In this document: in pieces, positions 37,827 through 46,920 of the stretch
Layout: the number at the start of each line of letters is the position of its first letter
Numbering within the stretch: the first letter of the stretch is position 1
Source of the DNA: JBPOHE01 sp052035915
Lineage (GTDB): Bacteria; Pseudomonadota; Gammaproteobacteria; Chromatiales; Chromatiaceae
Reading direction: 5' to 3'
DNA length: 55,524 bases
NCBI GenBank assembly: GCA_052035915.1
Contig: JBPOHE010000016.1
Location: 1-55,524, forward strand
The notes under the pieces: model-generated
Databases searched by the model: none
Told to the model about the DNA's origin: nothing
The model's input: only the letters and a program-made list of their open reading frames with translations
Position numbers and translations under genes: made by a program

Positions 37827-38819
37827 ATGGACAATAAAACCAAGGCTTTGCCGGCCTCCATTCCCCTCTACTACAAGCAGAACCGCCTCAAGCAATTGCG
37901 CGCCTTCTGCCGTGCGGCCCAGTCGGGAAGCATCAGCCTGGCGGCGGAATCCCTGTTTCTGAGCCAGCCGACCATCTCCTTGCAGATCCAGGCCTTGGAA
38001 CGGGAACTGGATATCATCCTCTTCGAGCGCCGAGGACCCAGCATCCGCCTGACTCCGGCCGGGGAGGCCCTGTATCTGCTGGCGCAACCCCTGGTCGACG
38101 GCATCGATAAGCTCCACGAGACCTTTCTCGCCCAGTTCGGTCGCCTGGAATCGGGCGAGTTGAACATTGCCGCCGGCGAATCCACCATTCTTTATATATT
38201 AGCCGAGCCTCTGCGGCGGTTTTCCCAGTTGTATCCCGGGATTCGCCTCAAGCTGCAGAACGTCACCGGCCGCGACGGCCTGGCCATGGTGCGGGCCGAC
38301 GAAGTGGATTTTGCTGTCGGCTCCATGCTGGAAACGCCCGACGACGTCGATTACCAACCCTTCGTGACCTATGCTCCAGCGCTCATCACCCCCCTCGAGC
38401 ATCCTCTGGCCAAGCTGTCCGAGGTACACCTGGAAGACATCAGCCCCTACGGCCTCATCCTCCCCCCCCGGCACCTGACCACCTGGCGCATCGTCGATCT
38501 GGTTTTCAACCAACACAACCTCGGCTATCAGGTCTACCTCGAGGCCGGCGGCTGGGAGGTGATCAAAAAATATGTCTCCCTGGGTCTGGGGATCTCCATC
38601 GTCACCGATCTGTGCCTCACCGGTCAGGAACCCCTCGCCCGTCGCGATCTGAGCGCCTTCTTCCCGCTGCGCAGCTACGGTACCGTGGTGCGGCGGGGGA
38701 AGTTCCTCTCGCCCCAGGCCAAACAGTTCATCCGCATGCTGGATCCCGACCTGATCACCGAGCCTACGGGATCGTTCCACAGCCCGGCCTTCGAGAGGCT
38801 GGATTACATTCCCCAATAG
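37827..38819 (+). CDS. LysR-family transcriptional regulator
   Basis: 330 aa with an N-terminal winged helix-turn-helix (FCRAAQSGSISLAAESLFLS, then QPTISLQIQALERELDIILF) and a periplasmic-binding-like effector domain (ESTILYILAEPLRRFSQLYPGIRL...). It resembles the CysB-like branch, though a precise subgroup cannot be fixed. The ATG at 37827 is preferred; the frame is open 34 codons upstream through the divergent promoter. Its position divergent from rnfB suggests it controls the rnf-nifJ operon. Confidence 0.87.
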   Translation: MDNKTKALPASIPLYYKQNRLKQLRAFCRAAQSGSISLAAESLFLSQPTISLQIQALERELDIILFERRGPSIRLTPAGEALYLLAQPLVDGIDKLHETFLAQFGRLESGELNIAAGESTILYILAEPLRRFSQLYPGIRLKLQNVTGRDGLAMVRADEVDFAVGSMLETPDDVDYQPFVTYAPALITPLEHPLAKLSEVHLEDISPYGLILPPRHLTTWRIVDLVFNQHNLGYQVYLEAGGWEVIKKYVSLGLGISIVTDLCLTGQEPLARRDLSAFFPLRSYGTVVRRGKFLSPQAKQFIRMLDPDLITEPTGSFHSPAFERLDYIPQ

Positions 38820-38838
38820 GATTCGCCACCGCCGGAGA

Positions 38839-39543
38839 TTATTTCGGCAACTCCAGGATCACTTTGCTCCCCAAGGCCTCGCGGATTTCGTTGATGGAGG
38901 GCGGCAGGGCCTTGGGCGCATCGTCGAAGCCGCCGCGACAGGACAATCGGCGCACCTCGGAGCTGGTCTCGCCCTGCAACTTCATATGCACCGTCTCGTG
39001 CCACATCACCGAACCTCCTCCATCCTCCCCGCTGACCAATACCAGGGAGGCGAGTTTGAGAGGGTGGCGCTGGACCACTTCCTCCCGATCCCGGTAAACC
39101 CGCACCACCAGATAGTTCCCGGGAGGAACATCCTGTGGCGTCTCCAGCACGCGCTGGACCTCGAAATTACAGCTCGGGTAATACCAGTTCACCCCGCTGT
39201 AAGGGAGGGCGGCACCCTGCTGGAGGAACACCCGCGCCCAGCCAGGCTGGATCGGCAGGGGCTCGGTGACCACTAACCGCGTCCCCTCCGGCGGAAAGAC
39301 ATAATGGGAGTCCGTGCCCTGGGGTAGCATGGCTTGGCAACCGGCCAGCCACAGGACCGATAAGGCGATTGCCGGAAAAAGATAGACCTGAATGCGCGGG
39401 ATGTTCGTTCGCCTTCCAGGCGCGCCAGCCGGCGCAGAGCGAGTTCTGTAACGGCTGGCGTAACACCGAAGGCGGTCGAACAGACCAGCAGGCTGGTCTA
39501 TTTTTTGACAGAAATCGCCTAACAACAGATAGGATTTCGACAT
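38839..39543 (-). CDS. Hypothetical lipoprotein with element-derived N-terminus
   Basis: A 234-aa reading from the ATG at 39543. The conserved-looking part begins near YLFPAIALSVLWLAGC, a lipoprotein signal with lipobox LAGC, followed by a ~165-residue soluble domain (YYPSCNFEVQRV, NYLVVRVYRDREEV) of no family I recognise. The ~60 residues before the signal, and part of the signal itself, are encoded by inverted-repeat element B copy 2 (39362-39522), and no standard start codon lies between the element and the lipobox. The true start, and whether the gene is still expressed, are unclear. It converges on the LysR gene. Confidence 0.6.
   Translation of the reverse strand: MSKSYLLLGDFCQKIDQPAGLFDRLRCYASRYRTRSAPAGAPGRRTNIPRIQVYLFPAIALSVLWLAGCQAMLPQGTDSHYVFPPEGTRLVVTEPLPIQPGWARVFLQQGAALPYSGVNWYYPSCNFEVQRVLETPQDVPPGNYLVVRVYRDREEVVQRHPLKLASLVLVSGEDGGGSVMWHETVHMKLQGETSSEVRRLSCRGGFDDAPKALPPSINEIREALGSKVILELPK
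39362..39522. repeat. MITE-like element B, copy 2
   Basis: About 161 bp bounded by AAGGCGATT and AATCGCCTAA. It matches copy 1 (18735-18844) over both ends but has about 51 extra bp in the middle (roughly 39398-39448). Like copy 1, it overlaps the 5' end of a minus-strand gene for an exported protein. Confidence 0.75.
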
Positions 39544-39834
39544 GCGTGTCTTCCTCCCGATTGGACAACCGCCACAGACCGGATCTCGACCTTTTCCGCC
39601 CGGCGATCGGCGGCTGGAAACAACCTCGCTCCAGAACCAAGCTTCGCTCTCTATCCAGAATAGCCTGGAAAGAAAGGATCGCCACCGCGGCGGTGCTCCG
39701 GCCCTGAGTGAGACGGCGGCTCATACCCTTTCTGCAATACGTTTTGGACTTTCCGAGCCAGCGGGCGTGGGCTGTCCCCCGAATCCGTCGCGGAGAGAAC
39801 GATCCGATAGGAGTGGAGATGAGCGCTCAACAGC

Positions 39835-39953
39835 TCCGGGCATGGACTGAAAATCGCCAGTTTTCGTTCTCTTATAGAGAACAATTGGCCATACAAAAGA
39901 TATATTGTTCTATTTTTGAGAACAAAAAATCGGGCCACAGCCCCCATGCCCGA
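39835..39953. repeat. 120-bp composite palindromic repeat, copy 5
   Basis: Ends are TCCGGGCATGG and CCATGCCCGAG. The palindromes CGTTCTCTTATAGAGAAC (about 39869) and TTGTTCTATTTTTGAGAACAA (about 39906) are about 37 bp apart centre to centre. It lies downstream of the sensor-kinase gene. Bases 39766-39800 resemble the flank of copy 2. The rest of the 39544-40032 gap shows no gene. Confidence 0.85.
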
Positions 39954-40032
39954 GAGCCGCCTCTCGACATCCGGGTCGAAGTAGGCTGATGTCGAGACGC
40001 CAAGCGTGGTTTGGTAGGGGCCAAAACACTTT

Positions 40033-43000
40033 CTAGTGGGGGAACCTCTCTTCTCGAGGCGGTTCATCCTGACCCACTTCCGTCCGGCCTTCGTCGCCTC
40101 CCTTGTCCCATCCCCTGGGCAACCATTGCAACAGCAACTCATAGAGACGATCCGGATCGACCGGTTTGGCCAGGTGTTCGTTCATGCCCGCCTGTAGACA
40201 GAGCTCCCGGTCTTCGGGGAAGGCGTTGGCGGTCATGGCCAGGATGGGGGTGGAGGCATAGCCGGGTAGGGCGCGGATCCGGCGCGTCGCCTCCAGCCCA
40301 TCCATTACCGGCATCTGCATATCCATGAGCAGGAGGTCGTAGTGATTTGACCTGGCCAGATCGATGGCCTCCTGGCCGTTCCCGGCGACATCCGTCTCAA
40401 GGTGGAAGGTATCCTCGAGGAGTTCGTGAGCGACTGCCTGACTGATCTGGTTGTCCTCTACCAACAACAGACGACAATGGCGAGACGTCCCCGTCAGCCA
40501 GTCCCTGGCGAGGCCCGGGAGGGACTCTGAGTCAGGCTCGCTCTTCGTCGGCCACACCTTGCCCAGACGGGTGGTGATCCAGAAGCGGCTGCCCTGGCCA
40601 ACCTGACTGCTGACGCCGATCTCCCCGCCCATGAGGTGGGCCAGTCGCTGGTTGATCGCCAACCCCAGGCCGGTGCCGCCGTAAAGCCGGGTGGTGGAGG
40701 TGTCGGCCTGTTCGAAGGCGAGGAAAATTCTCCTGAGCTTTTCCTGGGGGATGCCGATACCCGTATCCTCCACCTCGAAGCGTACCAGGATGTCCGTCTT
40801 GGTCTCCGCCTCTTGGCGCCCCCGCAGGGTGATACTCCCGGTCTCGGTGAATTTGACGGCGTTGGCGAGAAAGTTGATCAGCGCCTGGGAGAGCCGGGTA
40901 AGGTCGCCGATCATGTGTTTCGGCAGCCCCTCCAGGTCCAGCCGCAGCCCGAGCCCCTTGGCCTGGATCTTCTCGATCATCACCGAATTCAACCGCGTTA
41001 CCAGGTCATCGAGCGCGAACTCCGCCCGTTCCAGAACCATCCGCCCCGCCTCGATCTTGGAAAAATCCAGGATGTCGTTGAGTATGCTCAGTAAATGCTT
41101 GGCCGCCGCGGCGATGCGCTTGAGCTTGTCCTGTTGCTCGGGGGTGCACTGACTCCGCTGGAGAAGGTGGGTGAGACCGATCACCGCGTTCATGGGGGTG
41201 CGGATCTCATGGCTCATGTTGGCGAGGAATGAACTCTTGGCGCGGTTGGCGGCCTCGGCCCGATCCTTGGCGGCTTCCAGCTCCAGGGTACGCTCGGTCA
41301 CCAATTCCTCCAGCCGGTGGCGATGACGCTCCAGTTCTTCCTCCGCCTGACGGCGTTCGCTGATGTCCTGGACGAGCCCCACCACCCGGAGCGGCGTGCC
41401 GGCCTGGTCGTATTGGAACTCCCCCAGATCCAATACCCAGCGCCCACCTCCGTCGGGTTGGGGGATGCGGAATTCGGCCACGAAGGGCTTGTGCTCCAGC
41501 TTGGCCTGCTCGAAGTTCCGAGTGATCATCTCCAGATCATCCGGATGGACCAGTTGGGTGAACCGCTCCAATGTGGGTTCAAAGGGTGGCTTGTCGAACA
41601 ACTGGAAAATCTCGGGGGCCCAATACAGCTTGTTGCTAAGGATGTCGTAGTCCCAGACCCCCATGCGACCGGCCGCCATGGCCATGCGCAGGCGTTGCTC
41701 GCTCTCCCGCAGGGCGGCCTCGGCCTGTTTGCGGGCGGTGATGTCATGGCCGATGCTGAGAACCCCGCTGGGGCGGTTAAGATGATCCAGGATGACCCGG
41801 TTCGACCAGCGGAGGATGAGGCGGCGGCCATCCTTGGTGATGTTCTCGTTTTCGTTCTCCGCATAGCGTTCGGGGTCGAGGAGAATGTTATGGACCATTT
41901 CCGCCAGATCCCGTCCCGTACCCGACTCCTTGAGCGGGACGATGCTCCCCACCACAGACCGACCCAGGATCTCCGCCGCCGCATAGCCGAACAGGGTTTC
42001 GGCGAACTCATTGAAGTAGGTTACCCGGCCATCGGGTGACAGCCGCAGGATGACAGCATTGGCGTTATCCACCAGTTCCCGATACTTGGCCTCGCTCGCC
42101 TGTAGGGCTTGCTCGGCCTGGAGGCGTTCGGCGATCTCGGTGCGCAGGCGGGTATTGAGCCGGCGTACCTTGACGACGAAGATCAGTGCCGCCAGCAGCA
42201 AGCCGACGGTGCCGATCAGGGTCCAGATCAGCCAGGGCGGGATACGGAGCGGGGTGGGATCGAAGATGAACCCCTTGAGGTCGAAGTCCGCCGGCATCTT
42301 GTGCTGACCGGCGTAGACCTCGGCTACATGGCGCCAGCGACCTGGACTCATGTAGCCGGGTTCGACGATCTCGGTGAGGGTCAGTTCGCGAATCCTGGCC
42401 GCCTCGAACAAGAGATGCGCCCGGGATTTGTTCTGGGTGTTGAACTTCGCCAGGATGATATCGGTCAGCTCCTCCGGATGATCGAGGGCATAGACCAGTC
42501 CTCTCAAGGTCGCCTCACGGAAGGCCTTGAGGGTACCTGAGCGGCTGCGAACAACCTCATCGGTGCTGAACAAGAGGTTCCCGAACAGGTCGATTCCCGC
42601 CGATCTGGGCGTCAGCAGGAGAAATTCGTGCTCCCGACCCTGGATCAGAAAGGGTTCGTTGGAGACATAGATGGTCTTCGCCGTCACCTGTCCGGAGATC
42701 AGGGCCTCCAGGGTCCAATCGGTCTGATCGACGAGTCGGATATGGGCGACGGGGAGGCCCGAGGCGCGGAGGAAGGCCTCGATCTCGTCGCGACTGTGGG
42801 GATCGACAGCCAGGGGTCGGTCGGCCAGGTGATGCACGCTCTCGACATCCTGGCCACGCAGGGCGAGGAGGCCGATGGGGGAATGCTGCATCAGGGCGGC
42901 GAGGACCACCACCGGCGCCCCACGTGAGCGCTCCACGACCAGGGCGGAGGTGCCAACACCGAACTCGGCCCGGCCAGCCACGACCTCCTTGACGACGTCG

Positions 43001-43194
43001 ATACCTGGTCCACCCTCGAGGATCCGCACCTCCAGTCCGGCTTCGGCGTAGTAGCCCCGCTCCAGAGCGGCATAAAAGGCGGCGAATTCGAATTGATGCT
43101 TCCAGTTCAATTGCACCGAGACCGACTCGGTGGCCATGGTCAGGGGAGAAAACAGGCCCAGGCAGATGGCCAGGGATTGCAGGGTGGCCTTCAT
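40033..43194 (-). CDS. Hybrid sensor histidine kinase with THI5/SsuA-like sensor domain
   Basis: 1053 aa from the ATG at 43194. A signal peptide precedes a periplasmic NMT1/THI5-like (SsuA-type) solute-binding domain (about residues 25-300, VQLNWKHQFEFAAFYAALERGYYAEAG in part). A membrane helix follows at about 320-340, then two or three PAS/PAC units, a HisKA domain with phospho-acceptor H662 (MSHEIRTP), an ATPase domain (DTGIGIP, GTGLGL) and a receiver domain with D958. It should sense a small molecule and phosphorylate an unidentified partner. The next gene upstream (pilR) is 231 bp away. Confidence 0.9.
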   Translation of the reverse strand: MKATLQSLAICLGLFSPLTMATESVSVQLNWKHQFEFAAFYAALERGYYAEAGLEVRILEGGPGIDVVKEVVAGRAEFGVGTSALVVERSRGAPVVVLAALMQHSPIGLLALRGQDVESVHHLADRPLAVDPHSRDEIEAFLRASGLPVAHIRLVDQTDWTLEALISGQVTAKTIYVSNEPFLIQGREHEFLLLTPRSAGIDLFGNLLFSTDEVVRSRSGTLKAFREATLRGLVYALDHPEELTDIILAKFNTQNKSRAHLLFEAARIRELTLTEIVEPGYMSPGRWRHVAEVYAGQHKMPADFDLKGFIFDPTPLRIPPWLIWTLIGTVGLLLAALIFVVKVRRLNTRLRTEIAERLQAEQALQASEAKYRELVDNANAVILRLSPDGRVTYFNEFAETLFGYAAAEILGRSVVGSIVPLKESGTGRDLAEMVHNILLDPERYAENENENITKDGRRLILRWSNRVILDHLNRPSGVLSIGHDITARKQAEAALRESEQRLRMAMAAGRMGVWDYDILSNKLYWAPEIFQLFDKPPFEPTLERFTQLVHPDDLEMITRNFEQAKLEHKPFVAEFRIPQPDGGGRWVLDLGEFQYDQAGTPLRVVGLVQDISERRQAEEELERHRHRLEELVTERTLELEAAKDRAEAANRAKSSFLANMSHEIRTPMNAVIGLTHLLQRSQCTPEQQDKLKRIAAAAKHLLSILNDILDFSKIEAGRMVLERAEFALDDLVTRLNSVMIEKIQAKGLGLRLDLEGLPKHMIGDLTRLSQALINFLANAVKFTETGSITLRGRQEAETKTDILVRFEVEDTGIGIPQEKLRRIFLAFEQADTSTTRLYGGTGLGLAINQRLAHLMGGEIGVSSQVGQGSRFWITTRLGKVWPTKSEPDSESLPGLARDWLTGTSRHCRLLLVEDNQISQAVAHELLEDTFHLETDVAGNGQEAIDLARSNHYDLLLMDMQMPVMDGLEATRRIRALPGYASTPILAMTANAFPEDRELCLQAGMNEHLAKPVDPDRLYELLLQWLPRGWDKGGDEGRTEVGQDEPPREERFPH

Positions 43195-43425
43195 GACAGC
43201 CGCGGCCCGTCTTGCTGTCACGCCAGGGTGGTGAAGGAACACCCCCTTATCGCCGAAAGAAAAGAAAGGATTCAAAGCGGAGCACCAGCGGACACAAGGC
43301 TACAGGGCACGAATCGTAAGGCGTTAATTGTAAAGTATATCCTGCCGGTGAAGCGGAGAGGCTTGCCGCAACGATCCAGGGTCCTAGAACGCCATCCTTG
43401 CTCCCCGGATCGGTCACCCCAAGAG

Positions 43426-44787
43426 TCAGTCCGAATCCTCGGTCTCATTGTCCAATCCCAACTTGGCGAGTTTGTACCTCAGGGCGCGAAAGGTGATACC
43501 GAGCTTCTTCGCCGCTGCGGTCCGATTCCAGCGGGTCTGCTCCAGGGCGCGCAGGATGGCGCTCCGCTCGACTCCGGCGAGATAGTCTTCGAGGGGGGTG
43601 TCGTCCGGGACAATCGGGGGTTTGGTTTCGCCGGACGTGCCCGGCGCGAGTTGCAGGTCTTCCACCTCCACCGTTTTGCCTTCGCAAAGCGCCAGGGCGC
43701 GCTCGATGATGTTCTCCAGTTCGCGCACGTTGCCCGGAAAAGCATACTGCTGTAGGGCATGGAGGGCGCTGGGGGAAAGATTTTTGGCGGTATAGCCGCT
43801 CCGCGCACCAATCCGGCCGAGGATATGGGCGGCGAGGATGGGGATGTCCTCCGGGCGTTCCCGAAGCGGCGGCAGGCGTAGCTCGATAACGTTGATGCGA
43901 TAGTAGAGATCCTGTCGAAACAGGCCGTTGCGGACCAGTTCCTCAAGATTTTTATGGGAGGCGCTCAGGATTCTGGTGTCCACCGCCACCTCCTTCGCTG
44001 AACCTATGGGGCGAATACTCCGTTCCTGAATGGCGCGCAGGAGTTTTACCTGCAAGGGGAGGGGGAGATCCCCGACCTCGTCAAGAAAGAGGCTGCCGCC
44101 CTCGGCCTCTTGAAACAGCCCATCGTGATCACTCAGGGCGCCGGTGAAGCTCCCCTTCTTATGACCGAAAAGTTCGCTCTCCATGAGTTCGTGGGGGATG
44201 GCGCCGCAGTTGACGGGAACGAAGGCTTTGTCGCTCCGGGAGCCGAGTTTGTGGATGAGTCGGGCCGCCAGTTCCTTGCCGGTACCGGATTCGCCGCTGA
44301 TATAGACCGGGGCTTGACTGCGGGCCAGCTTGGCGATCATCCGCCGGCTATCCCGGATGGCGGCGGACTGACCGGGCATGATCCGCTCGGGTTCGGGGAA
44401 CTCCTCCTCCAGGTCCTTTTCCAGGCGCAGAGCACTGTTGACCATCTGCCGCAGGGTGTCGAGGTTGACCGGTTTGGAGACGAAATCGAAGGCACCGGCC
44501 TTCAGGGCCTCGACCGCGGTCGCCATGCTGCCGTAGGCGGTGATGATGGCCACCGGGATCTGGGGGTGATGCTGGCCGATGTGGCGTACCAACTCGATAC
44601 CATCGCCGTCCGGGAGACGCATGTCGGTGAGACAGAGGCCGAATCGCTGTTTGGCGAGCAGGGCCTTGGCGCTGGCCAGGTCAGCCGCGGTCTGCACCCC
44701 AATCTTCATGCGCTGCAAGGTGATGGTGAGCAATTCGCGAATATCCGGTTCGTCGTCGACGACCAGACACAGGGGCTTGGATTCCAT
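43426..44787 (-). CDS. pilR: Type IV pilus sigma-54 response regulator PilR
   Basis: 453 aa. Receiver domain with phospho-acceptor D55 (LCLTDMRLPDGDG), an AAA+ domain with Walker A GESGTGKE (165-172) and the sigma-54 contact loop GSFTGA (212-217), a variant of GAFTGA, and a C-terminal Fis-type HTH (RTAAAKKLGITFRALRYKL) very like PilR. It activates pilin transcription with sigma-54. pilS is 90 bp upstream. No pilin gene lies in the window. Confidence 0.93.
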   Translation of the reverse strand: MESKPLCLVVDDEPDIRELLTITLQRMKIGVQTAADLASAKALLAKQRFGLCLTDMRLPDGDGIELVRHIGQHHPQIPVAIITAYGSMATAVEALKAGAFDFVSKPVNLDTLRQMVNSALRLEKDLEEEFPEPERIMPGQSAAIRDSRRMIAKLARSQAPVYISGESGTGKELAARLIHKLGSRSDKAFVPVNCGAIPHELMESELFGHKKGSFTGALSDHDGLFQEAEGGSLFLDEVGDLPLPLQVKLLRAIQERSIRPIGSAKEVAVDTRILSASHKNLEELVRNGLFRQDLYYRINVIELRLPPLRERPEDIPILAAHILGRIGARSGYTAKNLSPSALHALQQYAFPGNVRELENIIERALALCEGKTVEVEDLQLAPGTSGETKPPIVPDDTPLEDYLAGVERSAILRALEQTRWNRTAAAKKLGITFRALRYKLAKLGLDNETEDSD

Positions 44788-44877
44788 GGGCGCTTCTCAG
44801 AGGCCAGAGAGGGTACTGTCGGGCATCAGGAGTTTCTCGATGGGCCGGTTCGGGAAGGACCGGGGTTCATGGCCAGG

Positions 44878-46560
44878 TCAGCCTGGGGTCGCGGCTTGAT
44901 CCTGGCCGCCCGAGGGTTGCAGAAAGGTGAGACGGAAGCAACTGCCGCGGGGTTTGGACTCGCGATATTTGATATGCACCCCGTTGACGTCACAGAGTTC
45001 CTTGGCGATATAGAGACCCAGCCCCGTCCCCTGGGCGCGGGTGGTGAAAAAGGGCTCGAAGAGATGCGGAACCTTTTCCGGGGGGATGCCTGGACCATTA
45101 TCTACGACTTCGAGCACCACCCTGGCATTGGTATCGGTAATCCCGGCCCGGAGCTGGATGCGCAGGATCTCCACCGGGCCGTTGAAGTGGGTCAGGGAGT
45201 TGTCGCAGAGGACGGTGAGCACCTGGTGCATCTGGCTGGGATCGGCGCGTACATACAGGTGCTGGGATGGCAGATTGATGACGAAGGCTTCCTCGAAGTG
45301 GGGATGGGATTGCCGATACTGGGAGACGAATTCGGCCAGACACTCTTGCAACAGCAAGGTCTTGGGCTGGGACGGGTTGCGGCGGGAGAGTTGCAACACA
45401 TTTTCGATGATGTCGTTCAAACGGGTGGTGTTGTTGCGGATGATCTCCACCAAACGGCGGTCGGTCGGGTCCAGATCCGGGGATTCGCCGAGCAACTGAC
45501 CAGCATGACCGATGGCCCCCAGGGGATTGCGGATCTCATGGGCGATGCTCGCCGTCAGTCGGCCCAAAGAGACCAGCTTATCTTTCTGCGCCTCCGCCGA
45601 ACGGGTGGAGTTGTCCTCGATGGAGACGATGGTGCCGGCATGCCCCTCCTCTCCCAGGGGGGTGAACTGGACCAACAGCTCCTTGTCGCCCTGGGTGTAA
45701 ACCGGATCTACGGGTTGCTCCGGGGTACGGCGCCATTTCAGATAGAGCGCGCTCAGGTCGGCGGACACCTCCTTCAGCGGTTGCCCGAGGGCGTTTCCTT
45801 CCGCACCCAGCATCTTGATGGCCGCGTCATTGGCCAGATGGATCTGGGATCTGGGATTGAGGACCAGTACGCCGATATGGGCATGCTGGATGATGTAGTC
45901 GTTGAGTTGTTCGAGGTTGGCCAGGTCCAGGCTCCGACGACCGGCCAGCTCTTCACTGCGGCGGGCCTGGGAGGCCAGGGTATGGGCAAGAATGGCCATG
46001 GCGAAGACCAATACCCCCAGCATGCCGGCCTGGGTGTAGGCGGTGCGTTCGAAGCTCTGGGCCCAATGGGAATACGCCTGTTCCCCGAGCGCGGCGATGG
46101 CGGCCCAGGCCGCCATCAGCAAAACCGTCCGCCCTTCGGTCAGCAGGCTGCCAGCGGCGACCGAAACCACCAGCAGCATCCCGAGCCCGCTTTCGACACC
46201 ACCACTGCTGTGCATGAGCAGGGTGATGGCGAGGATGTCCGTAGCCACCATAAAGTGGGTCTGTGGCTCGACGTCGAGGTGTTTGCGAAACAGCATCAAG
46301 CCATTGATGAGCACCAGGCCAAAGAACAGGAGACTGGAGACCAGAAAGACCCTGGGCTCGGTTTTGCCGAGAAAGGAGGGGGCCAGCCCGGTAACGAAGG
46401 ACACCAGCATGGTCGTACTCAGGACCAGTCGGTAGAGAAAGAACATCACCAACGCCCAGCGGCTTTGTTCCCGCGTCTGGATGCTGTCCGCCAAGGACCA
46501 GCGGTGCCGGGAGCGGGCGGACTGGGCCGGCCGTCCACCCTCGGGAAAAACGGTGAGCAT
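44878..46560 (-). CDS. pilS: Type IV pilus sensor histidine kinase PilS
   Basis: 560 aa with six N-terminal membrane helices (about residues 35-200), a PAS domain (NDYIIQHAHIGVLVLNPRSQI), a HisKA site H341 (SIAHEIRNPLGAI) and an ATPase domain (VVDNGPGIPPE, GTGLGLYIAKEL). This is the PilS layout; PilS phosphorylates PilR and senses pilin in the membrane. The ATG at 46560 is 7 bp after the upstream PP0621-type gene. Confidence 0.93.
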   Translation of the reverse strand: MLTVFPEGGRPAQSARSRHRWSLADSIQTREQSRWALVMFFLYRLVLSTTMLVSFVTGLAPSFLGKTEPRVFLVSSLLFFGLVLINGLMLFRKHLDVEPQTHFMVATDILAITLLMHSSGGVESGLGMLLVVSVAAGSLLTEGRTVLLMAAWAAIAALGEQAYSHWAQSFERTAYTQAGMLGVLVFAMAILAHTLASQARRSEELAGRRSLDLANLEQLNDYIIQHAHIGVLVLNPRSQIHLANDAAIKMLGAEGNALGQPLKEVSADLSALYLKWRRTPEQPVDPVYTQGDKELLVQFTPLGEEGHAGTIVSIEDNSTRSAEAQKDKLVSLGRLTASIAHEIRNPLGAIGHAGQLLGESPDLDPTDRRLVEIIRNNTTRLNDIIENVLQLSRRNPSQPKTLLLQECLAEFVSQYRQSHPHFEEAFVINLPSQHLYVRADPSQMHQVLTVLCDNSLTHFNGPVEILRIQLRAGITDTNARVVLEVVDNGPGIPPEKVPHLFEPFFTTRAQGTGLGLYIAKELCDVNGVHIKYRESKPRGSCFRLTFLQPSGGQDQAATPG

Positions 46561-46567
46561 CGTTTCC

Positions 46568-46810
46568 TTAGCCACGGGCTGCCGGTGGTCCTTGTCGCTG
46601 GGAAGGCCGATGGTCATGGCAGCAATAGAAGGCCTCGCCCTCCCTGATCGCCTCGGGCTTGGGGAGATGGACGCCACAATAGGCGCATTTCACCATATCC
46701 ACTTCCTCGAGGCGTGCCTGGGGAGGTGGGCTGTGGCGTCGACGCCACCAGCGTCGCAGCAACCAGTAAGCGATCACCCCGAGAACAGCAAAAAAAAGCA
46801 ATCTTCCCAT
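46568..46810 (-). CDS. Small PP0621-type membrane protein upstream of pilS
   Basis: 80 aa: one N-terminal membrane helix (residues 3-19), a basic patch (LLRRWWRRRH), then a small zinc-finger-like segment (MVKCAYCGVHLPKPEAI...FYCCHDH). This matches the PP0621 family found directly upstream of pilS in many Gammaproteobacteria. The function is unknown. The 7-bp spacing suggests co-expression with pilS and pilR. Confidence 0.85.
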   Translation of the reverse strand: MGRLLFFAVLGVIAYWLLRRWWRRRHSPPPQARLEEVDMVKCAYCGVHLPKPEAIREGEAFYCCHDHRPSQRQGPPAARG

Positions 46811-46920
46811 AATCTTGGTAAATAGCCCGTGGTTCGGCTATTGTTGGAAGTTGGCCGAATGAGCAACAGCATAAGCGAAATCCGGCTCAGAGTGTTTTCT
46901 TTGTCCAGGTATGAGCGCGC

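Noticed and set aside
44110..46647. 845-codon open frame on the plus strand
   Set aside because: It is antisense to pilR and pilS, both of which carry intact catalytic motifs; the translation is low-complexity Gly/His/Gln-rich sequence.
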